From assembly GCF_022458985.1 (NCBI RefSeq), contig NC_061779.1, positions 16,971,001 through 17,035,000 on the forward strand: 64,000 nucleotides of DNA, read 5' to 3'. This document shows, piece by piece, positions 42,645 through 52,930 of the stretch; the stretch's first letter is position 1; each line of letters begins with the position of its first letter. The translations under genes were made by a program, and so were the position numbers. This DNA is from Mugil cephalus (lineage: Eukaryota > Chordata > Actinopteri > Mugiliformes > Mugilidae). Below the pieces are notes generated by a model, which was not told the DNA's origin, did no database searches, and saw only the letters and a program-made list of their open reading frames with translations.

Positions 42645-45600
42645 ATGAGGCTGAGAGTGCGCAAAGCTCCTCAGCAGCCAAACTTCGGCCATCGAAGCCC
42701 CTCATCCCAGGCCAAACGGAAGCACTGTGAAGTGGAGCCGTCACCGGTGAGAGGCCGAAGCAAAATGCAGAAGAATGAAACAGGCCTGTTGTCCACTATA
42801 AAGAAATTCATCCGCGGAAATGCTGTCAAGGTAGGCGCTCGTCTGAATTCACCGCCGCTCCTGATAATGGAGAAGACTGGCTGACTGCATTTATGAAAAA
42901 AATAAAAAAAACTGACTCATTTTAGAATGTTTTTGTTTTTTTTCCATATTGAAAATATAAAATTCTCTAAAATCTTGTCTTAGCTTGGTTCTTTTTATTC
43001 TTTTTCAGGTGGAGCAGGATATCCCCGCCAAGAGGAGTCGTATTGATTGTAATTCTGACAGCGGTCTTATCACTTCAACACCACAAACTAGAGGTCCAGC
43101 CAACAAATCGACCTCCAGAGTTTGCCGGAAAAGTGCAAATAAAGGTACTTTTATTCCAGTCTGAAATATTCCTACTGGCAGAAGTGTAACATATTATTGT
43201 GTTGTGCGTCTGACTGGTCTTGTGTACCAGGAGCTTTCAAATTCTGACTTGAAACAACCGCCTCCCTCCTTGTCTCTCTTAGTTAACAAATTATATGATC
43301 CCAAAGAGTCTCATTAACAGAGCCAAGGTAGACGAATAATGATGTATGATATTATGTGAGACCAAATCAAATAATGAAAGAAGTCTGTCTTGAGGCATTT
43401 ATTACTTTTCTATCGCTGACAATATGGATTATAGGCTGCTGTTCACAGAAAACTTTGCAGAAATGTTGTTGCTTATCAAATATTTGTTGTCTTTTCAGAC
43501 ACAATGACCTGCAACAGTAAGCCCTTGAAACCAAATGGCAAACTAGAAGCTCCCGTGGACTCGCCGAGCAGCCCACCCCGCACCACCCTGCTTGGGACAA
43601 TCTTCTCCCCAGTCTTCAACTTTTTCTCACCAGCAACTAAAACTGGTAAGAAAGTAATCAAGTCATCGGACGTTTGGGATGTGAAACGTAGATTATTCAG
43701 AGCAGATGCTTTAGTTTACCAACCATCCATTGTCTGTCGCCCCTCATCCTGTAAAGGGTCATGGGTGAGCCTATTCCAGTTTTTTTTTTAAAGATTGTTT
43801 TGTGTCTTTTAAGCCACTCCTGGCTCAGACTCTCCAGGCCAAGCTGTGGAGGCGGAGGAAATCATGAAACAGCTGGACATCGAGCAGGCAGAAGAAATGC
43901 CGAGCAGCACTCTCACATCCACAGAGGGCATCACTCCATGTCACACGGCACCACTCTTACCGCAGAGGCTTCAGATGACCTCGGACACGTCCATAGAAGA
44001 AGGACAGATTGTCACCGAGACCGACATGCCCCCATTAACAGGTGCTCAGCCTCGGCCTCATCCAACTTCATTGATACAAGCGTTGAAAAGTGTATAATTT
44101 TCTTGTTAAGAACACTGCATTTAAATTTTCCTACATCTTCATGTCTCCGTCAGTTCCTGGGTGCATGCCAGACGGCAGCTACAAACACTCGATACCCTCA
44201 GCTCCGGCAGAACCTTCATATGAGGAGGACTGGGAGGTGTTTGACCCGTAAGTTGATCAAAATTAGAGCTTTCTTCTTTTTAAAACGAAATTACCGTCAG
44301 TTATTTATGAAATAAATAAAAATCAGTTCATTTAAAACACCAAACCATAATAAATAACATGCTCATTTTGGTCTAATTTCCAACTGCGCTCATGTCAGTC
44401 GACACTGTTTGTGATGGAGATGTGTGTTGTGGTTCCACTTTAAATCACATCCAAGGTGACATTGTGTGTTGGTGAATAGAGCTTGATGTAATTCAAACTT
44501 TCAACCACCAGATGGCAGCAAAACACGACATGTTCACACCACATCTGCACTAAGTAACACCTCAGTCCTTTTCTGATACTAAATATCTCTTCATGGTTTC
44601 TTTCCTTTCAGGTATTTCTTCATCAAGCATGTGCCTCCGCTGACAGAAGAGCAGTTAACGCGTAAACCAGCGCTACCTTTGAAAACACGCAGCACACCAG
44701 AGTTTTCTCTCGTCTTGGATCTGGTAAGTGCTGAAAGATTTCTTGTCCTGCCTTCTCATATTTATATTAATCGACTTTCATGTTAATTTCTTGTCTCTCT
44801 ACTGCTTCTAGGATGAAACTCTGGTTCACTGTAGTTTGAATGAGCTAGAAGATGCAGCCCTGACGTTCCCTGTGCTTTTTCAGGATGTAATATACCAGGT
44901 ACTAACTGTCTGTCTCTAATTGAAGCCTGAAGTGTCACACATTTATTGCTGCTATGGGGGAAAAAATAAATCTGTTTTTGTTTTTAACCTGAAGGTCTAT
45001 GTTCGGTTGAGGCCCTTTTTCCGCGAGTTTCTCGAACGCATGTCTCAAATGTATGAGGTGAGTGGTATCTTTATCACCTCTAGACGGACTCCAGACAGTA
45101 GTTGTTTAATCAGACCTGCTCTCAGATTAAATATTACTCATTTATTGCTGTCCGTTAAAATTTCAGATTATTCTCTTCACGGCTTCAAAGAAGGTGTACG
45201 CCGACAAGTTGCTCAACATCCTGGATCCAAAAAAACAGTTAGTAAGGTCAGTGAAGACTTTACATTATAGGAGCTTTGTTCTACACTGTGATTCCTTCAA
45301 GGTACGAATGTAGTGACAACAACATTCAGAGTCTTGAGTTGAACATATGGTGCTTGTCACTAGGACAAAGAAGCTCTTTGCTTTATCCTCATGTTTTGTT
45401 TTATTTTTATATATATATACTCAAAGATAAATTGTAAACGTCAACATGCCAACTTTTCTTTCCGCTTGGTTGCCAAGCTACAAAGCCTGTAGGTCCAACT
45501 CAGAAACATCTGCTTCTTGTTTTTATTTTTATTTATTTATTTTTTTTAAATTCAGATTTAATTTCAAAATTGCTGGAGCCACTTTGAAGCGTCTTTCATG

Positions 45601-46945
45601 ATGTGTCTCTGCTCACAGTTGTATTTCTTCTGCTTTTATTTCTTGCTCAATAAACCGAGCCTTTACTTAGTTCATGCAGGAAAGAGGAAAGAGAGTTATT
45701 TATTTATTGACATGGTCGTTATCATTCTGTGTAATGAATAGTAAACTGTATGCCAAGTAGTAAACACTAGAGGGCTCACATATGCACCAAAAACTATTTC
45801 TTTGTGCGTATTTTGTAATTGATCTGGTTTTTTCACCCCAGCTCCACTACCAGCTCTACTTTATCAGGTTTCATATTAAACAAGCATCAGGACGCTGTGT
45901 CTGTGGATGTTTTTGTCACTTCTTCAATGAACCACCATAATACAGCTGTGAAAGCAGAGCAGCAATGTTATTGTGTGTTGTTGTTTTTTTCTTGTTTCCT
46001 TTGTTTGTTACATGTGTACCTTAGTAACTGAAACCAGTGTGATGCTGCATGTTCTAACTGTTGTTAACTCTCTCTTATGTTTTCCAGACATAGACTATTT
46101 CGTGAGCACTGTGTGTGTGTTCAAGGAAATTACATCAAAGACCTAAACATTCTTGGACGGGATCTTTCCAAGACGATAATAATCGACAACTCACCCCAAG
46201 CCTTCGCTTATCAGGTAAAACTCAAAAAGCTCAATGAGGGGAAAAATAACAACAAAAAAAAAAATACACATAAACCATCTGTGTCGCTGTGACTAAAACC
46301 ATATTCTTATCTTCCTCTTTTTTTTTTTTTTTTTCTTTTTTGTTTTAGCTTTCCAATGGAATCCCAATCGAGAGCTGGTTTGTGGATAGAAATGACAACG
46401 AGCTCCTAAAGCTGGTTCCCTTCCTGGAGAAACTTGTGGAGCTGGTAAGTACATTTAGACATTTGGTTTCTGTGTAACTGGAGCAGTCAAAACAATATAA
46501 CACCATCATCAGTTCATTATAAATATATTATATATATATTCCTCATGGACCGTGTAGAGTCTGGATGCACTCAGCCTTGTTTGGATAGTAAGATACTTCA
46601 TCTGTCTCCTTTGGTGATGAATTCAAGGTTTATATGTGTTAAATTCACGACATATTAATGTAGGAGTGACGACAGAGGTGGTAGGAACTTGTGTGGGGAT
46701 GTTATAATCATCCAAACCACCTAAATTACCAACTTCACCTTTTATTTGTAAAGTGTAGTTTGAGAGCTTGGAGACAGGTTTACTTGAGTAACTCCTCCAA
46801 CAACACAAATGAGAAATATCCGTCTTAATAAAAAACTCTAATTATGATACAGTGTTTGAAATGTAAGCACATAGAATAAGATGTGTATTTTCATCAGTGA
46901 GATGTGGCTTTCTATGGACAAATGTATATATTATTATATTATTAA

Positions 46946-46982
<37 letters not shown>

Positions 46983-47696
46983 GTATCAGTGGATTTAACT
47001 GTACTCTGTAGCTTTTATGAAGTTAAGCTAGTTCACATTATGTCTGGAGTCGTTTCCTTAAGATTTTCACATTTTTGAGTTCAATAAATGTTCATGTTTT
47101 TGGTTAAATTGAGACTTGTAATTTTTTTTTTATCACTGTGTCATTTTTATCATGTAAATCAGTCAATCTCTGGCTTTCACTAATTCTCTTAATCATTTGT
47201 TTATTTATTATTTTTTTATTTTTATGGTCTAAAACATCAAGCCTGCAAATACAGGATTTTAAACGGTTGCGGGAACGTCAGTTTTTATTTGTGAAAAAGT
47301 CAAAATGCTTCACATACTATGTGAGTCCCACCGTTTTCTCTGTACAGAGTTGTGGGAGTTTTATACCTCTGCCGGGATGTAACGACCTAATTGTTCACAT
47401 AAAAACATAATAACTGAAGCAGCTCAGGTCACACAGCAGCAAGTGGTGACCGTTAGCTTGTAGCTTCCATTGAAAACAACTTGTTGCCAGTTGCTTTTTT
47501 TTTAATTAGTGGTCACATTGATGTTGAGTTCTGTTGAACTGATGAGAACTGGGATCGTCCATGTGACTATAGAGACACTGACTGTCGTTTTTGACCCGTC
47601 TCCCTCTGTCCTCTGTCCTGTGTGTCCCAGAACGAAGACGTCAGACCGCACATCCGAGAGCGCTTTCGTTTGCACGACCTCCTTCCTCCAGACTGA
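42645..47696 (+). CDS. ctdspl2: CTD small phosphatase-like protein 2
   Basis: CTDSPL2 is an SCP-type HAD phosphatase, nuclear in mammals, acting on phosphoserine of RNA polymerase II tails and SMADs according to family knowledge. Twelve coding exons: 42645-42830, 43009-43144, 43499-43645, 43814-44041, 44154-44247, 44612-44723, 44812-44898, 44995-45057, 45167-45246, 46088-46214, 46349-46444 and 47631-47696 (TGA at 47694). This gives 473 residues (human 466). An extra in-frame ATG directly precedes the chosen start (42642); the second is preferred because human begins MRLR. The N-terminal half is basic and serine-rich, with conserved [14 protein letters not shown] and [20 protein letters not shown]. 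The catalytic motif LVLDLDETLVHC places the nucleophile at D300 and its partner at D302. The C-terminal half is nearly identical to human, through [13 protein letters not shown] to [10 protein letters not shown]. Confidence 0.98.
44505..44520 (+). promoter_or_regulatory. Strong CTCF-like motif in a ctdspl2 intron
   Basis: CCACCAGATGGCAGCA matches the vertebrate CTCF core consensus at every position. It lies between exons 44154-44247 and 44612-44723. A weaker match, ACACTAGAGGGCTC, lies at 45764-45777. Occupancy is inferred, not shown. Confidence 0.45.
46945..46979. repeat. TA dinucleotide microsatellite in ctdspl2
   Basis: About seventeen TA units lie in the intron between exons 46349-46444 and 47631-47696. 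Confidence 0.95.
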
Positions 47697-48870
47697 GGAC
47701 CTCGCGCTTGTCTCTCAGTCACGGATCGTAACAACATTGGAAAAGAGAGTTGCTCAAAGGATATATTCAGAGGATTTCTTTTGCATACACAACATTGCCA
47801 TTATTATTATTATTTTGTTTTTTAAAATCATGCAAAAAAAAAAAAAAAAAAAAGTCAAAGTGGTGGATGTTTTTACAAACACACTAAACCCAGACTCAGA
47901 ACAAACCGCTGGCTGCAGCAGGTTCTCACTCTTTGGTCACTTCTCCCTTGAGGACGGCCTCCTGGAAGGTGTTCTGTCTTTAAAAACCATTTGGGATTGA
48001 CAAAACTGAATGTCATGCAGTGTTGGATCATATGGACCTTGACGGTTTCAGCCTGACCTCGAACGGCCAGTCAAACCTGTATAATAGTCACTCTATTTAC
48101 TTGTAAATACGTGTACATAGTTGTTTTTCCTTCAAGTTTTTAAGTCCTTTTATTTTCACTTCAGATTTTTAGTATGTATTCTTTGATGCGGTTGCTTTTA
48201 TAAACTGACAAAAAAAAAAAAAAAGTCATTGTGTTTCGTTGGAAGTTGTTGATAAGCAGCTGCTTTTCTGTTGTTTGCCTGCATTATTCCTGTGATGCTT
48301 TACTCCATTACATGCAGTCGTCTGTAATAAGGTGCAGTTTTAAACATGTATCTTTGGGAGGAAAATGTTTCTGAAATGATATTTTAAAGCTATGAAATGT
48401 TTGCCAGAGTAGTGTCTCAAACGAATACAAAGCCATAATGGCCGGACAATAATTTTGGAGATTTGTATTTGAGAGTCCATTTCTGATTTCGACACTTTGA
48501 TCGGGGCGGGGGGGAAGGGGACGGGACCGGGGGGTGGATGGTGGGGTCGAGGTTCAGGCATCTTGCACTTTGACATTCAGCCCTTTGTAAGTTGATGTAA
48601 AATCTTGTCACTTTTCTACACAGGTGTGCACCACCTAAATTTGTTATGTGGGGGTAAAACAAAACAAAACAAAAAAAGAAGAAGAAGAAATTGTAGCACC
48701 AGCAAATTGCCAACATGTTTGCTTTGAAATCTTGTTTTCCAATACGTCTTGTATGTGGGATCTTTGATGATGTAGGAGTCACGAGTTTTATTGACTATTG
48801 AATGATCACTCCTGGTTGTATTCAGTGTTACTCAATGGTTTCCTTGAAAATAAATACGTTTTTTTTTTTT
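47697..48870 (+). other. ctdspl2: ctdspl2 3' UTR and poly(A) signal
   Basis: The region after the stop contains A-runs near 47833 and 48210, a G-rich tract at 48503-48546 and a canonical AATAAA at 48849-48854, followed by a long T-run that fits a downstream element. The 3' UTR would be about 1.2 kb. Confidence 0.6.
48503..48546 (+). other. Candidate G-quadruplex in the ctdspl2 3' UTR
   Basis: On the sense strand there are runs of 4, 7, 4, 3, 6 and 4 G separated by short loops, more than the four runs of three needed for a quadruplex. It lies about 810-850 bases after the stop and about 300 before the poly(A) signal. Confidence 0.6.
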
Positions 48871-49058
48871 TTTTTTTTTTTACGACTCCAAGCTTCCTGC
48901 TGATGATTAAGTCTTGTTGATGAGAGTAAGCAGGTGCTGGGAAACCTCTCAGTAACTGGAGGAGCTCTGCTGCAGTAACACTGAACGTTGAATCACTAAT
49001 ATAATGTCAGATCCTGCCTTTAATTTTACATAGTTGTTTGCTCAGGAATAACTGGTAA

Positions 49059-49437
49059 TATACATCAGCCATAACATTGTGGCCCCCTACGGGTGAAGTG
49101 CAGGACATTCGTTATCTTGTAACCGTGGTTTCTGTCCGTAGGTGGGATAGATGAGGCAACAAGTAAACATTTTGTCCTAGAAGAGGTAAACAGGAGACAG
49201 GTTCATGACTCACTGAAGATCACTGATGGGCTCTACTTGGCCACGGAGAAACAGAAGGAGGTGACCTGGTCTGAAGATTCACATGTTTTTATGTTTTTTG
49301 GCTCTTAACATATGGCACCAGAATGCAAGGATCACTAATTTGTAACATCCACACAAATGGAAAACCCCGGAGAACCTTATGACCATCAATGTTATTCACC
49401 TCGCAGGTTGGTGGTTTTAATGTTATGGCTGCTATAT
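49059..49437. mobile_element. Short-inverted-repeat DNA element, copy 2
   Basis: The left end TATACATCAGCCATAACATT and the reversed right end TATAGCAGCCATAACATT form terminal inverted repeats. It has no coding capacity. It is the same family as copies at 26.9, 52.0, 57.3 and 60.3 kb. Confidence 0.75.
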
Positions 49438-49452
49438 ATATATATATGTATG

Positions 49453-49494
<42 letters not shown>
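49433..49494. repeat. TA/TG/CA compound microsatellite at the element's end
   Basis: TA units with a few TG interruptions pass into about eight CA units. The array starts at the TA border of the transposon, suggesting growth from its TA-rich end. Confidence 0.9.
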
Positions 49495-49820
49495 ACCTGG
49501 AGAGGAAATATTTTAAACAATTTTAGACTACATTATACTTTTAGTGCATTTTTTTTTTTTTTTAGGCTCTGAAATATTGATGGGACAATTTGACATTTAA
49601 CAGTTAAATGTCAGTATGTTTCTCTGCTGTTTCCAGCAGCTGATAAATTTCAAAGAAAGAGCCAAGTGCAGGAGACAACAGTCACTAAAACCAATAAACA
49701 CGAGAAAAGACTAAGTTAAAAGAGCTAGTAAATGACAGAGGATAAGTATTTAGGCACAACGCAAGTCATTTAAAAAAAGGTCACTGCTTTGAAGATGTTG
49801 AATTATTAGAGGACTAAAGA

Positions 49821-49872
49821 ACAAGGCCACTATGACATTACAGCGCTGACTGTAATGTGAAAGTGGCCTTGT
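49821..49872. other. Near-perfect 23-bp-arm hairpin
   Basis: Arm 49821-49843 begins ACAAGGCCACT and ends ACATTACAG; the arm at 49850-49872 is its reverse complement except for three central mismatches, and the loop is six bases (CGCTGA). It is too regular for chance. Either transcript would fold into a short miRNA-like stem; it could also be a tiny palindromic transposon remnant. It lies between ctdspl2 and the IGFBP-like gene. Confidence 0.6.
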
Positions 49873-50035
49873 TATTCGACTGACGCACTTTTTATTCAGA
49901 TAGGAAACTTACGAGATATCCGGATCAGATAAACCTGCTGCTGATGCCTTGATCCGTCGGTTCTTCTGAGAAATGGGTCATTACCTGATTGTGGGCGTGG
50001 ACTTCCACATGTCATGTGACTCCAAATCCAAAAGG

Positions 50036-50045
50036 GGGGACTCCC
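50036..50045. promoter_or_regulatory. Kappa-B-like site upstream of the IGFBP-like gene
   Basis: GGGGACTCCC, inside a larger GGGGGGACTCCCCC, matches the Rel/NF-kB consensus and lies about 220 bp upstream of the TATA box. Function is inference. Confidence 0.35.
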
Positions 50046-50257
50046 CCGTTTCCCCACCTTCACCTGACTTTATCTGAAGTATCGAGAAGGAAGAGATTTG
50101 CTTCAAAACAAAATGTTGATAGTGTGGAGATAAGACGCGGGGATAATTAACTGTATTTACATCAAACCCACCCGGCGTAAACCCCCCGGCTCTCATCCAT
50201 TGGCTGCTGGTGGGGGGTGGAGGTTGTGGCTGCTGTGTTATCCCAGGGGCCCGAGCA

Positions 50258-50271
50258 TATAAATATAAAAG
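50258..50271 (+). promoter_or_regulatory. TATA box of the IGFBP-like gene
   Basis: TATAAATATAAAAG lies 52 bases before the preferred ATG. With a usual spacing of about 30 bases, transcription would start near 50288, leaving a 5' UTR of only about 20 bases. It is the only clear TATA promoter among the genes here, which suggests regulated expression. Confidence 0.75.
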
Positions 50272-50309
50272 GTGCTGACAGGTGCCCTCACCTCATGTTA
50301 GCGTCAAGG

Positions 50310-51718
50310 ATGTGGATGCTCTTCTTTGCGAGTGCCTTGCTGGGGGTGTTGGGATCAGAGGAAACGCCCCCCGATGTCTCTCAGCAGCAGCAGCTTCGGG
50401 CCCTTCACTGTCCGCCCTGCGAGCGCATACACTGCTCCTCCAGGAGGGCCCTGAAGCTCCAGTGCAAAGGAGGCGTCACCACGGGAGTGTGCGGCTGCTG
50501 CCCCGTGTGCGCCAGGACAGAGGGCGAGACCTGCGGGGGCACGTGGGACTACGTGGGCAAGTGCGATGAGGGGCTGGTGTGCGTTTATCAGGAGCCAGCG
50601 GCCGGAAAACCGGAGGCGGAACGGAAGGGGATCTGCAAAGCGGGTGAGACCACGATGTATGCCCTAATTACCTATTTTTGTAATTAAAAATAAAATAAAA
50701 AAAAAAAAATGAAGAAAAAAATGATGCATCAAAGTTTTGCATCACAAAAAAATAGTGCAAACGTATTATTATAAATGCACTCAAATGCAGCACGGGCATC
50801 CGCTTGATAAAAATATATTTGTATTATTTCATTGGTTTATTTACATAAACTCACTACTTTAACCTCACCACTTTAGTCATGCAAAAAAAAGCAATAATTT
50901 ATTCTGACATGAATCACAAAACTAATGAAATAAAATCTCACAAACTGAAAGAGAGATTTCATCATTGTAGGGGGACCGGTGCCAGTGTGTTAAACCTTGT
51001 TTATGAGCTGTGAAGGCTGATAGTGTGGTCAAGGCGTCCTTTGATTCAAAGGGTCCTGCTCCAGTGAAGTCATAATCACTGCTCTTATCTGGCCATGGCG
51101 CGGAGAGCTGTCGCCGTTATTGATAAGAGGAGATGTTAATGTTTTGAAAAGGCTCTTTTCAACACACCGGACTCTTATCCCGCGTTTCTTTAAACTGTGC
51201 AGTGATTGAACCGCTGGACCCGGAGAGCTGTCACCCTGAATGCACCGCGGAGTACTGCCGGGACAACCCGTCAAACATCTGCTCTGCCAGGTGACCGCAT
51301 TTCAGTTTGCACGGTGACCTCTTAACGTCTCGCGTGTTTTCTAACATTGGTGTGAATTTCCCGGCTCGGCAGGTTTGTGTCTGTGGAGCAGAAAGCGTGC
51401 CAGGGCTCCTGCCGGCACACCTCCTGCTCCAGCTGTCTCCTGGTGAAGCGGCCTCAGTGCGCACAGACCTGCGCCTCGTCCGACTCCGCCTGCCTACACC
51501 GCTTTGGGAAGTGCGTGCACAATCACCTGAGAGCAGATCCCAACCCTGTGTGCCACAACGCCTTGCAGGTAAGGGGGAGCAACAGAAAAACTACAAATAA
51601 AGAGGCTGTTTTCTTCATTTTTTTCTTGATCCAACACTGTCTTGTCTTTTCTCTGCAGAATACCTGCGAGGGTCTTTTTGTGTGCTTGGTCCCGGACTGT
51701 CCAAATGCAACCAAGTGA
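50310..51718 (+). CDS. Secreted cysteine-rich protein with an N-terminal IGFBP domain; family not recognised
   Basis: Four exons (50310-50643, 51203-51290, 51373-51568, 51659-51718, TGA at 51716) encode 225 residues with consistent phases. An in-frame ATG at 50295 would add five residues; 50310 is preferred because it has A at -3 and starts the hydrophobic signal peptide MWMLFFASALLGVLGS. Residues about 33-113 form an IGFBP N-terminal domain with 12 cysteines, including CGCCPVCARTEGETCG, the family signature. Exons 2-4 encode a tail with 16 cysteines (pairs such as CHPEC, CQGSC, CSSC, CAQTC) ending VCLVPDCPNATK. The tail lacks the CWCV thyroglobulin motif, so it is not a classical IGFBP; the order also differs from ESM1 and HTRA1. 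It is probably secreted and may bind a growth factor, by inference. A possible N-glycosylation site (NAT) is at the very end. I do not know a name. Confidence 0.85.
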
Positions 51719-51888
51719 TTGTTTGTTTAAGGGGAAGAAAACCAGAGGAAATCCCGACTAGTTCCTGTAGCAAAATTATAAACGGCAGCTATCTTTAAAG
51801 TCTGTGAATAACTTCATTCAATTTTATACAGTGTAAATCTAAAAAACAAAACAAAACAATGAAGTGACTTGTATTTGAAATTATGAGA

Positions 51889-51894
51889 AATAAA
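51889..51894 (+). terminator. Poly(A) signal of the IGFBP-like gene
   Basis: AATAAA lies about 170 bases after the stop, followed by TGTGGT and a T-rich stretch within 30 bases, a standard arrangement. Confidence 0.65.
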
Positions 51895-52043
51895 CTGTGG
51901 TATAAAACTGAACTGTCTGTGGTTGTATTTATTAGCTGGAAATGAACAAGCTTCAGCATATTTGAACACATCTTACTGCAGACTGTATGCACGAGGCCAC
52001 GGTGTATCTAAATACTAAAACGAAGGCAGCTGCAGTTTGATTA

Positions 52044-52771
52044 TATACATTGATCGGGCATCACATTAAGACCACCTTCCTAATCAGAATCAGCTCTATT
52101 GGTCAAGTATGTGTGCACATACAAGTAATTTGACTCTGGTCACTTTGCTCAATGGTACAAGACAAGGAAGAAAAAACTGTGCAACATAAATTTGACTTTC
52201 AGAATAAAAGAATTTAGAAAAAGAAATAAAGGGCAAAAGCAGGTGTATACAAAGAACTTGAACAGTAAGTACATACAATTAATGAAGAGCTATTGTGAGG
52301 ATGGTCACACATCGTAACCACTCAGAGTTCATCAGAGCGACAGCGACGAGGGAAGAATCTGTTTTTTGTGCCGGGTGGTTTTGGTGTACAGTGCTCTGTA
52401 ACGCCGGCCTGAGGGGAGGAGGGAAATTTCACATCCTGACCCTGGACTGGTACAGGTCGTATTATTGTGTAGGTCTCCCTTCTGCCCCCAAAACAGTTGT
52501 GTCTCATCAGAGAATGGAGATAGGCCTTCTGAGGGCGTCCTGTGGTGTCTGGAAACAGGATGTTGTTAGTGGGGATCTTTGGGCTCTATGGGATACCAGG
52601 GTGCATCCTGCTGCCATTACAGAGTGTAATTGCTATGGGGTGGGGGTGCCTGGTCTGGTCTAGGTGGGTGGTACATGTCTAAGTAACATCCACATGAATC
52701 TCAGAAGAACAGTGAATGTTCTTAACTCCTCCTGTCAGTGTGGTCATAATGTTATGCCTGATCGGTGTATA
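52044..52771. mobile_element. Short-inverted-repeat DNA element, copy 3 (longest)
   Basis: Left end TATACATTGATCGGGCAT and reversed right end TATACACCGATCAGGCAT form terminal inverted repeats of about 32 bp. The interior (52530-52680) is shared with the copy at 60.3 kb, including TTGCTATGGGGTGGGGGTG. The insertion of a LINE fragment enlarges it. No intact transposase frame. Confidence 0.8.
52076..52270. mobile_element. LINE 3'-end fragment nested in the DNA element
   Basis: The segment with TCTATTGGTCAAGTATGTG and CACATACAAGTAATTTGACT is like the 3' end of LINEs frequent in teleosts. It begins a few bases inside the transposon's inverted repeat, so it is a secondary insertion. Family not verified. 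Confidence 0.45.
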
Positions 52772-52787
52772 TCTCAGTGCTGAAATG

Positions 52788-52930
52788 AAGGAAACTGGAC
52801 TTTCATGAGGAACACTCACCAATCATCTGACATTTTCACCACAAGAGGTTAAAAGCGTGGGACTGAAGAAGCCGGTCAGATGACAGGTGAACGTCTCCAT
52901 GAAACTCACATAAGTCCAGTTTCCTTATTG
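52788..52930. repeat. Dispersed teleost repeat, copy B
   Basis: AGGAAACTGGACTT near 52790 and its inverse AAGTCCAGTTTCCT near 52911-52924 form inverted ends. The core ACTGAAGAAGCC followed by GAACGTCTCC matches copy A at 41393-41605. No coding capacity. Confidence 0.5.

Noticed and set aside
52295-52663. 122-codon frame in the transposon copy at 52.0 kb
   Set aside because: Lies wholly inside the noncoding element and has no transposase motif.
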